From a virus, in the IMG/VR virus record IMGVR_UViG_3300036979_000267, positions 1 to 61,078 of that record: DNA of 61,078 nt. One strand, written 5' to 3'. Of this stretch, positions 46,649-55,090 are shown piece by piece; the stretch's first letter is position 1; every line of letters starts with the position of its first letter. The notes under the pieces are model-generated. The model saw only the letters and a list, made by a program, of their open reading frames with translations. It did no database searches and was not told where the DNA came from. The translations under genes and the position numbers were made by a program.

Positions 46649-47345
46649 ACTCATGCCACTATCATATAGTCGGCTTTCGACGTACGAGTCGTGCCCGCGC
46701 AAGTTCGAGTACCTGTACGTGCTGAAGTCCATCAAGGACGAGGGCAGCACCGCTACGGAGTACGGAACCCGCGTGCACAGTGCGCTGGAAAATTACGGCA
46801 AGGCGCTGGTAGACCAAGACATCCCTGTGCTGGAAGGCCTCATGGAGTTGGAGAGCGAAGCGAAGGCTTGGTTCCCCATGGTCAAGAAAATCTGTGGCCG
46901 CTCGGGCAAAAAACTGTTCGAGCATCAGATGGCCATTCGCCGCGACAAGACCCCGTGCGGCTGGTTCGACGCTGACGTGTGGCTTCGCTCCATCGCGGAC
47001 GTGCTGATCGTGGACGGCAAGAAGGCGTACTGCCTCGACTGGAAGACTGGCAAGAAGAAGGACAACCCCACGCAGATGCAACTGTTTGCGGCCATGGTGT
47101 TCCTGCACTTCCCAGAGGTCGAAGAGGTGGTGACCAGTTTCGTGTGGTTGGTTGCAAACGACATGACCAATGTGGTGTATCAGCGCCGCTACGCAGACAG
47201 CTTGTGGGTGGCCATTGAGCCGCGACTGGTGGCGGTGCAGGAAGCTGTGGACCTCGGCGTATTCGCGGCCAAGCCCTCGGGCCTGTGCCCATGGTGCCCT
47301 GCACAAGACATCTGCGGCGACGCAAAGAAGGGAAAACGGAAATGA
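46638..47345 (+). CDS. PD-(D/E)XK nuclease, Cas4/AddB-like
   Basis: The start is GTG 46638, seven bases after GGAGG, giving 235 residues. The sequence starts ADKLMPLSYSRLSTYESCPRKFEY, the usual opening of PDDEXK_1 proteins. The active site is VLIVDGKKAYCLDWKTGKK, supplying the D-xK residues, followed by TQMQLFAAMVFLHF. Cysteines in CPRK and in LCPWCPAQDIC could bind a 4Fe-4S cluster as in Cas4 and AddB. It probably processes DNA ends during replication or recombination. It overlaps the next nuclease gene by ATGA. Confidence 0.88.
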   Translation: MADKLMPLSYSRLSTYESCPRKFEYLYVLKSIKDEGSTATEYGTRVHSALENYGKALVDQDIPVLEGLMELESEAKAWFPMVKKICGRSGKKLFEHQMAIRRDKTPCGWFDADVWLRSIADVLIVDGKKAYCLDWKTGKKKDNPTQMQLFAAMVFLHFPEVEEVVTSFVWLVANDMTNVVYQRRYADSLWVAIEPRLVAVQEAVDLGVFAAKPSGLCPWCPAQDICGDAKKGKRK

Positions 47346-47665
47346 AAAACGAAAAAGATGTGAAGGCTGCTGTGAAGGCGATCATGGGCCGCCCCGTGGA
47401 CTTCCTGTGGTACTACATGCCTGCGGCCAATGGCTTCGGCACGCCGGGCATCCCGGACTTCATGGGAATCTGCTACGGCCGCGCGTTTGCCATCGAGACC
47501 AAGTTCGGTGCCGGTAAGCGCACTGCATGGCAGGAGAAGCAAGCGGACGCAATCAACTGGGCCGGAGGGCAATACTGGCTGGTGAACGAGAAGAACGTGG
47601 AGGACTTCGCTGTTTCGTTTTCGCAGTTCGCACGCGAATGCGCAGCCCGCAACGGGATCATGTAA
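47342..47665 (+). CDS. VRR-NUC domain nuclease
   Basis: The 107-residue protein has the VRR-NUC pattern: GTPGIPDFMG, then AIETKFGAG and Q-rich WQEKQADAINWAGG. Phage VRR-NUC proteins are small Holliday-junction-resolving or flap-type nucleases that often sit next to a SNF2-type helicase, exactly as here; the next gene starts one base before its stop ends. Start ATG 47342 overlaps the previous stop. Confidence 0.88.
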   Translation: MKNEKDVKAAVKAIMGRPVDFLWYYMPAANGFGTPGIPDFMGICYGRAFAIETKFGAGKRTAWQEKQADAINWAGGQYWLVNEKNVEDFAVSFSQFARECAARNGIM

Positions 47666-49662
47666 TGCTCGTAGTCCCGGCTTCCCGCAAACTCGTCATC
47701 GACTCACCCAGCTATGCGCAGGTGGCGTCGGTGATTCCCCACGCGAAGGCATTTACCCATGCTGGGCAGAACCTACTTGCGCTGCACCACGGCGTTGAAG
47801 AGTCACTGGTGCTTAAAAACTTTGGCTTTAGTGTGCCTGCGCCTATCTTGTCCTACTACTCGTGGCCTGCACGCTTTACGGCTATGGAGCATCAAAAGGA
47901 CACGGCAGCGTTTCTGACGATGAACAAGCGGGCGCTGGTGCTGAACGCGCCGGGCACTGGGAAGACCCTATCGGCCATCTGGGCTGCGGACTTCCTGCTG
48001 GACGAGGGAGTGGCCAAGCGTATTCTGATCGTGGCGCCGCTATCTACCCTGACTGTGGTGTGGGGCCGGGAGTTGTACCACCACTTACCCCACAGGGCTT
48101 TCAAGGTAGTCACAGGAGATCGGAAGAAGCGGGAAGAGTTGCTGGCCACACCCGGGTGTCAATACTTCATCATCAACCACGATGGCTTCACGAACATGCA
48201 GGACGCCCTGAAGGATTTCGACATCGTGATCTATGACGAGGCCACCGCACTAAAGTCGCCAAGCTCACAGCGGTACAAGATATTTGCGAAGTGGATGTCG
48301 AAGCACGACCCATGGCTGTGGATGCTGACGGGGACACCCATCTCCCAGAGCCCTGCGGACGCATGGACACTTGCGCGCCTTGTGAATTCACCGGCGTGCC
48401 CGAAGAGCTACACCACGTTCAAGGATATGGTGATGCAGAAAATTACGACGTTCAAGTGGGCCGCGCGGCCGGACGCCCTGACGACATGCAAGAAGATTTT
48501 GCAGCCGTCGATTCGCTTTTCGCTGGACGAGTGCAAGGACTTGCCAGACACGAATTTTGTGGGGCGCAAGACCACGCTGACGCTGCAACAGAAGAAGGCG
48601 TTCAAGGAGATGCAGGAGAAGGCGGTGACGTTTTTCTCTGGCGCGGAGGTATCCGCACCGAACGCTGCAGTGGTGCTGGCCAAGCTATTACAAATCTGCT
48701 GCATAGCGGGCGATACGGATGTGCTAACCGGGAGGGGGTGGGTGCCCATACAGACCGTTACTCCGTTGGACATTGTGTGGGATGGGGCGGAGTGGGTAAC
48801 CTGCGCCGGGTCTGCGCTACAAGGGTATAAGACTGTGGTGGACTGCGCGGGTGTGTTCATGACGCCCGACCACAAAGTCCTTTCGACAGCAGGGTGGGTA
48901 GAGGCGAGGGAGTTTTTGTATGGCGAATCACGCAGTAGACCTACTAGGGCAGACGTTCGGGTTCCTGACGGTGCTGTCCCGAGCAGAGCCACCCACGGGG
49001 AAATCCAAGACCGCCCGAATTTCCCGCGGGGACCCGGACCCACTGCGGCGGGTCCGGTAGCTGTGTATGACGTGCTGAACTGTGGCCCGAGAAATCGTTT
49101 TGTGGTGCGCGGACGCAACGGGGAACTAAGCATCGTGCACAACTGTGGCGTAGTTTATTCTGACACAGATCGAGTTGAAATAGATGCCAGTGACAGGTAT
49201 AATACGTTCACCGAATTGCTCGATGAAATAGGCGGCAAGGTAATAGTGTTTTGCCCTTTACGGGGAGTGCAGGATTGGTTGGAAACGTCATTGCGCAAAG
49301 GTGGCTACGATGTGGCATCTGTGCATGGCGGTGTGAGTAAGACAGCGCGTAATCAGATATTTAATGACTTTCAGCATACAAGCGGCATTCAGGTTTTGCT
49401 GGCACACCCCAAGGTGGCCGCGCACGGACTGACGCTGACGGCGGCGAAGGACATTATCTGGTTTGCCCCTATCTACTCACTGGAGCAGTATGAACAAGCC
49501 TGTGCTAGAATACGTAGGCTGAGTACAGAAGGCAAGACGACGGTGTGGCATTTGTACGCAACACCATTTGAGGCGGAGCTTTACAGGCGACTCCACCAGA
49601 AACGAAAAGTGCTTGGGGACTTTTTGGACTTAGTAAATGGAACGAACGACGACTCTGATTGA
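47665..49662 (+). CDS. SNF2/DEAD-type helicase precursor containing a mini-intein
   Basis: The 665-residue precursor has motif I LNAPGTGKTLSAIW (about 93-106), motif II IYDEAT, motif III MLTGTP and motif VI-like QACARIRRLSTEGKT near the end. The intein occupies residues 346-493 (148 residues) after LLQIC, so the mature enzyme is 517 residues. It is a superfamily 2 phage helicase of the kind found beside VRR-NUC nucleases. The start ATG 47665 overlaps the preceding stop codon by one base. The 3' end overlaps the next endonuclease gene. Confidence 0.9.
   Translation: MLVVPASRKLVIDSPSYAQVASVIPHAKAFTHAGQNLLALHHGVEESLVLKNFGFSVPAPILSYYSWPARFTAMEHQKDTAAFLTMNKRALVLNAPGTGKTLSAIWAADFLLDEGVAKRILIVAPLSTLTVVWGRELYHHLPHRAFKVVTGDRKKREELLATPGCQYFIINHDGFTNMQDALKDFDIVIYDEATALKSPSSQRYKIFAKWMSKHDPWLWMLTGTPISQSPADAWTLARLVNSPACPKSYTTFKDMVMQKITTFKWAARPDALTTCKKILQPSIRFSLDECKDLPDTNFVGRKTTLTLQQKKAFKEMQEKAVTFFSGAEVSAPNAAVVLAKLLQICCIAGDTDVLTGRGWVPIQTVTPLDIVWDGAEWVTCAGSALQGYKTVVDCAGVFMTPDHKVLSTAGWVEAREFLYGESRSRPTRADVRVPDGAVPSRATHGEIQDRPNFPRGPGPTAAGPVAVYDVLNCGPRNRFVVRGRNGELSIVHNCGVVYSDTDRVEIDASDRYNTFTELLDEIGGKVIVFCPLRGVQDWLETSLRKGGYDVASVHGGVSKTARNQIFNDFQHTSGIQVLLAHPKVAAHGLTLTAAKDIIWFAPIYSLEQYEQACARIRRLSTEGKTTVWHLYATPFEAELYRRLHQKRKVLGDFLDLVNGTNDDSD
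48700..49143 (+). mobile_element. Helicase mini-intein (148 aa)
   Basis: Block A is CIAGDTDVLTGRGWVPI beginning at Cys346 (codon 48700-48702). Block B is VFMTPDHKVLS with TxxH. Block F is VYDVLNCGPRNRFVV and the end is SIVHN before Cys+1 (TGT 49144-49146). All four catalytic positions (Cys1, TxxH, terminal His-Asn, Cys+1) are intact, so splicing is likely. Between block B and F only about 45 residues are left where an endonuclease would be, and these coincide with an out-of-frame endonuclease remnant. Confidence 0.9.
48920..49060 (+). pseudogene. Truncated out-of-frame endonuclease remnant inside the helicase intein
   Basis: In the plus-one frame relative to the helicase, ATG 48920 (with GGGAG eight bases upstream) opens 46 codons ending TAG. 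The start, MANHAVDLLGQTFGFLTVLS, matches the opening of the endonuclease at 49637 (DLAGQRFGALQV) and of many phage endonucleases with the pattern LxGQxFGxLTV. The zinc-binding and catalytic parts are missing. It is read as the surviving 5' end of a nested homing gene, the rest of which was deleted while the intein frame stayed open. Confidence 0.8.
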
Positions 49663-50224
49663 CCTCGCGGGGCAGCGGTTTGGGGCGCTACAAGTGTGGT
49701 GCCGCCTACCGAATCGGGGGCGCGCCGTGTATTGGTTTTGTGTATGCGACTGCGGCGCTACTGCAGAGTGCTCGTCTGGTAACTTGCGCGGCGGCAAGTC
49801 TCGTAGCTGCGGATGCGTCCGCACAAGGCACGGCGGCTGGAAGAGCAAAGAGTATGCGAGTTGGCGACACATGCGCCAACGATGCGACAACCCAGAGCAC
49901 GCGGCGTACCGCAACTATGGTGGTCGGGGCATAACGTACTGCGCCGCTTGGGATGACTTCGCAGTGTTCTTGTCGGACATGGGTGCTGCGCCAGCGGGTG
50001 GGACACTGGAGAGAATCGACAACAACAAAGGGTATGCCCCCGATAACTGTCGGTGGGCCACGAAGAAAGAGCAAGGGCGCAACCGGCGTACGAATACGCT
50101 GAATACCGATACCGCGCGGCAAATACGCGCAGCGGACGGAGACCAGCAGGGGATTGCGAAACGCTTCGGTGTTTCGCAAGCGACAGTGAGTAGGGTTAAA
50201 AATTGTAAACAGTGGAACTATTAA
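49637..50224 (+). CDS. HNH-like endonuclease adjoining the helicase gene
   Basis: The 195-residue protein starts inside the last codons of the helicase gene. It has DLAGQRFGALQV, a zinc-binding CVCDCG and CGCVR pair, then YASWRHMRQRCDNPEH, NYGGRGITYCAAWDDF and LERIDNNKGYAPDNCRWAT with EQGRNRR, the same core as the 33880 protein. The C-terminus is a helix-turn-helix-like segment (GDQQGIAKRFGVSQATVSR). A complete member of the family whose remnant lies in the neighbouring intein; it may now serve that intein's mobility. Confidence 0.85.
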   Translation: MERTTTLIDLAGQRFGALQVWCRLPNRGRAVYWFCVCDCGATAECSSGNLRGGKSRSCGCVRTRHGGWKSKEYASWRHMRQRCDNPEHAAYRNYGGRGITYCAAWDDFAVFLSDMGAAPAGGTLERIDNNKGYAPDNCRWATKKEQGRNRRTNTLNTDTARQIRAADGDQQGIAKRFGVSQATVSRVKNCKQWNY

Positions 50225-50235
50225 GGAGAAATCAA

Positions 50236-50628
50236 TTGAACTTTGAACAAGCAGGCGAAAAATATATCGCCCTTCGCAATGAGGTAGCAGCCATTGAAGC
50301 CGAGGCCAAGACCGCTGTGGCCGAGAAAAAGGCCACCATGCTGGACCTCGAAAACTGGTTTACTTTGCGCGCCCAAGAAGAGGGCATGGTGAAGATTCCA
50401 ACATCAGTGGGGACCGCGTATTGGTCCACACACAATGCCGCAACAGTTGCTGACCGCAATGCGTTGTTCGAGTTCTGCAAAGAAAACAACACGTGGGATT
50501 TGATTGAATCCCGCGCGTCAAAAACCGCCGTGAAAAGTTATGTTGAAGGCCACGGTGTACCCCCGCCCGGAGTGAATTTCTCTTCCGTGCAAGTCTTCAA
50601 TTTCCGTAAAACCACCTCAAAGGAATAA
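50236..50628 (+). CDS. Conserved phage protein beside the ssDNA-binding protein
   Basis: The TTG at 50236 has AAGGAG seven bases upstream, giving 130 residues. The N-terminal half is a coiled coil (YIALRNEVAAIEAEAKTAVAE split by a turn). The C-terminal half contains VGTAYWSTHNAATVADR and PPPGVNFSSVQVFNFRK, a pattern seen beside phage ssDNA-binding proteins. It probably belongs to the replication complex, but no activity is assigned. Confidence 0.65.
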   Translation: MNFEQAGEKYIALRNEVAAIEAEAKTAVAEKKATMLDLENWFTLRAQEEGMVKIPTSVGTAYWSTHNAATVADRNALFEFCKENNTWDLIESRASKTAVKSYVEGHGVPPPGVNFSSVQVFNFRKTTSKE

Positions 50629-50633
50629 GTCTC

Positions 50634-51563
50634 ATGACTACAACCGCAATCACACAAGTACCCGCGCACATCGCGTCCCGTATCGCCGCTCGTCAGGCCG
50701 CTGGCAACGGCAAGTCCGATGCCATGAAAGCCATCCTCGGCGACGGTGGCCTATCGTTCCCCAAGATCAGCATTCGTGCTGGCCGCTACCGGTTGGTGGA
50801 AGACGGCGTCGAGACCCCCGTGGGTATCACGCTGGACGCCATCATCGTGGGCGTCAACCCCCGCACCAGCAAGGTGTTCTATGCCAAGGCGTACGACCAG
50901 AGCGCGGACAACACCCGCCCTGACTGCTTCTCGAATGACGGCCTCAAGCCTGACGCCTCTGTCACTGCCCCTGTGGCGAACGGCTGCGCCAACTGCCCCA
51001 ACAATGTGCTGGGCTCCAAGATTTTGCCGTCGGGTGCCAAGTCCAAGATGTGTAACGACCATCGCCACCTCGCGGTGATCCCTGCGTCTGACCCCAGCAA
51101 GGTCTATGGCATGACTGTTCCCGTGTCCGGCATGAAAGCGCTGCGGGAATATTTCAAGGACTTAGACAATTTCGGCATGAACCCGGAGGAAACCATAACC
51201 GAATTGGGCTTTGACGACACCGCCAGCTACCCCAGGATCACGTTCACACGCAAGGGTTTCGTGCCTGAGAAGCACATCACCAAAATTGATAGCATCGCGG
51301 GCAGTGATGCCGTGAAGGTGGCAGTACGCCTCATGGCACCCACAGGCTCAACGCAGGCCGCAATTGCCGCTCCTGCGGCGAACGCAGCCTTGGCCGCACC
51401 TACCCCCGCGGCTCCGCCGAAGCCTGCCGTGGACGACGCATACGAGGACGACGCTGCTCCGGCCGCTGCGGCCCCGGCTCCTGCGCCATCTAAACCAGTA
51501 GCGGCTCCTGTGAAGGCGTCGTCAGAATTAGAAGCGAAGCTCGACAACCTGTTCGGCGACTAA
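50634..51563 (+). CDS. Putative single-stranded DNA-binding protein
   Basis: The 309-residue protein has a beta-rich core (about 40-220) with two Cys/His pairs, CANCPN and CNDHRH, that could bind zinc. The C-terminal 80 residues are a Pro/Ala-rich linker ending with an acidic tip, LDNLFGD, as in SSB-type proteins that recruit partners through their C-terminus. Located between the helicase and the primase-helicase in the replication block, with its own terminator. No annotated homologue was searched. Confidence 0.7.
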   Translation: MTTTAITQVPAHIASRIAARQAAGNGKSDAMKAILGDGGLSFPKISIRAGRYRLVEDGVETPVGITLDAIIVGVNPRTSKVFYAKAYDQSADNTRPDCFSNDGLKPDASVTAPVANGCANCPNNVLGSKILPSGAKSKMCNDHRHLAVIPASDPSKVYGMTVPVSGMKALREYFKDLDNFGMNPEETITELGFDDTASYPRITFTRKGFVPEKHITKIDSIAGSDAVKVAVRLMAPTGSTQAAIAAPAANAALAAPTPAAPPKPAVDDAYEDDAAPAAAAPAPAPSKPVAAPVKASSELEAKLDNLFGD

Positions 51564-51586
51564 TATACTGGCCTTCCGATTTCTCA

Positions 51587-51608
51587 CCCCGGCAGCGCCG
51601 GGGTTTTT
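51587..51608 (+). terminator. Rho-independent terminator
   Basis: A 7-bp GC stem CCCCGGC/GCCGGGG with an AGC loop is followed by TTTTT, 24 bases after the putative ssDNA-binding gene stop. Confidence 0.92.
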
Positions 51609-51625
51609 CATTCTGAGGGGTATGC

Positions 51626-54583
51626 GTGGACACAAAAACTTTCTTTACTCGCGTGTTGTCCCCCACTGACGAAGTTGTAATCTGCACTCACAAACCAGAC
51701 CCGACCGGAGGTAACCCGAAGGGGTTCTTCTGGGACAACGGCTCATTTGCAGATTTAGACGATGCGGTCGCGGCGGTACAACGATTTGATAAACAGGCCG
51801 ACATGACGGTCTACTACTCAGTGGGCAAATTCGCCAACCACGAGTACACAAACGACAAGGGCAAAGTCCGGCACCATCGTTACAAACACTTGGCTACTTC
51901 GTTCAAGGCACTGGCATTCGATCTGGACTGCGGCGCGGGTAAACCCTATGCTACGCAGAAAGAGGGCTGGGCGGCGCTGAAGGTGGGGTTGCTTGCCATC
52001 GGGTTCCCCATGCCCATGGTGGTGTCTTCCGGCAACGGGATTCACTGCTACTGGCCGCTCACCGCCAGCGTCAAAGCCGAGCATTGGGAGAAAGCCTCCA
52101 TTGCCCTGCGCCTTGCGTTGGACGAACACAAGGTGGAAATTGATGTCTCGAAAATCCACGACACGTCGATGGTCCTGCGGCCCGTGGGCGCGCACCACAA
52201 GAAGCAGACACCGTGGAAAGAAGTGCGCTGTGTGGCCGACTGCCCAGACTACGACCCAGCCATGCTGTTCGGGTTGCTCAAGCCATGGTTCGGCAAGATA
52301 GCCGCCTCCGCGACGCGGCCGATACGAGTGGGTGGCACCAAGGGGCGCTCCTCGGTCATGTCCGCGCTGCTGGATACCGGCGACATCGTGCTGGACGCCG
52401 TGGTGCAAGGGTGTGCGCAGCTTGCCGCCATTGTTGCCTCCGGCGGAGTGAGCGATGCGGCGGGGCGCCCGGTGACCGAGCCTATGTGGCGGGCCACCAT
52501 CGGGTTTGCAAAGTATTGCACAGACGTGGACGGGGCAGTGGTGGCCATGGCCGGGAAGTATCCGGGCTTTGACCTTGCCGACTCCAAAGCGAAGATGCTG
52601 AACTGGAAGGCCACGGGGCCAACTACCTGTGTCGAGTTCGAGAAGCATTGCTCAAGCGGGTGCGCAGGCTGCCCGCGCAAGGGCACTATCACAAGCCCAG
52701 CCGGACTGAACAAAGTCATCGACATCGTGCCTCCGCCCGGTGTGGTGGCGATCAGCCTGCCGGGCGACTACTTCATGGACGGCGGCAAGATTTGGATGGA
52801 CGTGGAGAAGGAGATCAGCACTACGGCCTCAGACGGCAAGAAGCTGAAAGCGATGGTGACGGAGAAGACACTGGTGTGCCCACTGGAGATGTACATAACC
52901 GGCATCTTCACGGACCACTCGTACTCCAGCACCACCGCTACCCTGCATGTGAAGTATCCGCTGGGGAATTGGAAAGAGCACGAACTGCCGCTGGGCAAGT
53001 TGTCGAGCCCCAAAGACCTGAGCGACTATCTCATCAACAAGCAAATTTTTATCACTCAACAGGCCGTGCAAGAACGGACAAGGATTTACCTCATGAACTA
53101 CTTGGAAATGGTACAGCAACAGGCACCCTCTGGCGCGGACTTCGTGGCCTTCGGATGGCAAGACGACGGCTCGTTCCTATGCGGGGAAACCCTCATCAAC
53201 TCACCCACAGGCAATGTGGCCCGGCGCCTCAAGGGTCCAGCGTCCCGCTACGCTGACATCATCTGCATGAAGGGCGACCGCGAAGCGTGGGCGGATGCCA
53301 CGGCGATGCTGGACATCCCGCAGGCCAACAACGTGGCTGCAGCTATCCTGCTGTCCGGCGTGGGCATCCTCGGCCCGGTGGCGGGCAATGCCACGGCAGT
53401 GATTTCGTTCTACTCCCCCAAGACCACCACGGGCAAGACAACCTGCCTGTATGCGGCCAACAGCACGTTCGGGCACCCCAAGGCGCTGCTCATGCGCTCG
53501 AAGGACACCAGCAATGCCACGTACAAGATGCGGGGTGTGCTCAACAACATGCCGGGTACCGTGGACGAGTTGACCATGCTGCCGCCCGAGCAGGCCACAG
53601 AAATGGCATACAGTTTCAGCGAAGGCCGGGAGAAGATTGCCATGACCAAGGACCGCGAACTGCGCGAGCCTGCTGTCTGGGCAGGACCGACCATGGTGTC
53701 GTGCAACATCTCCCTGATTAGCAAGTACAGCGAAGTCCTGTCGCAGAGCGACCCAGTGCGAATTCGCACGCTGGAGTTCCTGCAGGACGACAACTACTTT
53801 GCCAAGCTGGCGGTGCGTGGTGCCCACGACTTTTTCAACGCCATCGAGCACAACCATGGGTTCTTCATCCCGGAAGTGGTCGAGGCGGTTGTGGCCATGG
53901 GCGGGGCGCGCAAGGTGTGGGAAGACGGCGCTGCTGCGTTCGACAAGAAGTTTGCTTTTGCGTTCGAGACAGAGGAGCGGTTCTACAAGACCAACGTGGT
54001 GGCGGCGTGGATTGTCGGGCTCATCGGCAAAAAGCTGGGGATTGTCCGGTTCGACGTGACCCGCGTTATCCAGCACATGATGGACCGCATCGTGGCGCTG
54101 CGCGCGCAGGCCGTGGCCACCGCGTCAGACGCCTTCGACACCATCGGCCAGTTCCTGCAGGAGCACGCTGACATGCTGCTGGTAGCCAGCGAGGAGTACA
54201 TACAGGGCGGCAAGGGCAAGGAAGTGCCCCAGTACCCGCTGCCCCTCAAGGCGGTAGCCCGCATGACCTTGGTGTTCGACGCCCAGAACCCTGTGCTACC
54301 CGGCAGCCGCATGGCCATCAACACCGCCCTCCTCAAGCGATGGCTCACACGGTCCAAGGATTCACTGGACCGCATCACAGAGGAACTGGGCGCGGCCGGG
54401 GCACTGGTCTCGGTCAACCAGCGGGTAACAATCTACAAGGGCTGCCACGGGCAGAACCCTGCACAGGCATGGTGTCTGGTCCTGAACATGAACCACCCCC
54501 GGTTCGCTCAGGCCATCACCGGCGCGAAGTCTTACCAACCCAGCCCAGTGGCCCTAAGCATGGTCGCCGGGGCTACAATCTAG
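51626..54583 (+). CDS. Primase-helicase (PrimPol-like plus DUF927/D5-like helicase)
   Basis: The 985-residue protein begins at GTG 51626 after GAGGGG. The N-terminal third resembles an archaeo-eukaryotic primase: ALAFDLDCGAGKPY (Asp99, Asp101), VVSSGNGIHCYW (His140) and HDTSMVLRPVGAHHKK. A Cys-rich patch (CSSGCAGCP) links to a DUF927-type helicase with Walker A SPKTTTGKTT (about 596-605) and Walker B GTVDELTMLP (Asp647, Glu648). The combination supplies primer synthesis and unwinding in one chain. Very likely the replicative primase-helicase. Confidence 0.88.
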   Translation: MDTKTFFTRVLSPTDEVVICTHKPDPTGGNPKGFFWDNGSFADLDDAVAAVQRFDKQADMTVYYSVGKFANHEYTNDKGKVRHHRYKHLATSFKALAFDLDCGAGKPYATQKEGWAALKVGLLAIGFPMPMVVSSGNGIHCYWPLTASVKAEHWEKASIALRLALDEHKVEIDVSKIHDTSMVLRPVGAHHKKQTPWKEVRCVADCPDYDPAMLFGLLKPWFGKIAASATRPIRVGGTKGRSSVMSALLDTGDIVLDAVVQGCAQLAAIVASGGVSDAAGRPVTEPMWRATIGFAKYCTDVDGAVVAMAGKYPGFDLADSKAKMLNWKATGPTTCVEFEKHCSSGCAGCPRKGTITSPAGLNKVIDIVPPPGVVAISLPGDYFMDGGKIWMDVEKEISTTASDGKKLKAMVTEKTLVCPLEMYITGIFTDHSYSSTTATLHVKYPLGNWKEHELPLGKLSSPKDLSDYLINKQIFITQQAVQERTRIYLMNYLEMVQQQAPSGADFVAFGWQDDGSFLCGETLINSPTGNVARRLKGPASRYADIICMKGDREAWADATAMLDIPQANNVAAAILLSGVGILGPVAGNATAVISFYSPKTTTGKTTCLYAANSTFGHPKALLMRSKDTSNATYKMRGVLNNMPGTVDELTMLPPEQATEMAYSFSEGREKIAMTKDRELREPAVWAGPTMVSCNISLISKYSEVLSQSDPVRIRTLEFLQDDNYFAKLAVRGAHDFFNAIEHNHGFFIPEVVEAVVAMGGARKVWEDGAAAFDKKFAFAFETEERFYKTNVVAAWIVGLIGKKLGIVRFDVTRVIQHMMDRIVALRAQAVATASDAFDTIGQFLQEHADMLLVASEEYIQGGKGKEVPQYPLPLKAVARMTLVFDAQNPVLPGSRMAINTALLKRWLTRSKDSLDRITEELGAAGALVSVNQRVTIYKGCHGQNPAQAWCLVLNMNHPRFAQAITGAKSYQPSPVALSMVAGATI

Positions 54584-54592
54584 GAGATAGCG

Positions 54593-55090
54593 ATGAAAGT
54601 TACACAGCAACAAGTTATGGACGCCGTGAAGGGCACCACATACACCATCCTGCCGGACGGTATTACCACGATCTGCCAACTCACGCTGGCCAATGGGTAC
54701 ACGGTGCATGGGGAGAGCGCTTGCGCAGACCCGGCCGAGTTCAACAAGGCCGAAGGCGAGAAGTGGGCATGGGAGGCGGCCCTGCGCAAGGTGTGGCCGC
54801 TACTCGGCTACGCTCTGAAAGAGAAGTTGCACACAGGTATGGGCACGAACTTTGGGGAAGCCCTTCTCGCGCTCAAGGGCGGCAATCGCGTTGCGCGGTC
54901 CGGGTGGAACGGTGCAGGGCTGTGGCTGACGCTACAGGTGCCGGACGCCCACAGCAAGATGACGCTACCCTACATTTACATGAGCTATCCCCACGACGCG
55001 AAAAACACCCCCGGCGCCCGCGTGCCTTGGCTGGCCTCGCAGACCGACCTTCTTGCGGAAGACTGGGCGCTGGTCACGCCCGGGGCGTAG
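54593..55090 (+). CDS. Phage gp49/66 plus DUF2829 fusion protein
   Basis: The first half of this 165-residue protein fits the Phage_gp49_66 pattern: TICQLTLANGYTVHGESAC and WAWEAALRKVWPLLGYALK. The second half fits DUF2829: GEALLALKGGNRVARSGWNG and LPYIYMSYP followed by LAEDWALVTP. Both families are common but usually separate in phages, so this is a fusion. Its stop codon is directly adjacent to the stop of the convergent gene. Function unknown for both. Confidence 0.82.
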   Translation: MKVTQQQVMDAVKGTTYTILPDGITTICQLTLANGYTVHGESACADPAEFNKAEGEKWAWEAALRKVWPLLGYALKEKLHTGMGTNFGEALLALKGGNRVARSGWNGAGLWLTLQVPDAHSKMTLPYIYMSYPHDAKNTPGARVPWLASQTDLLAEDWALVTPGA

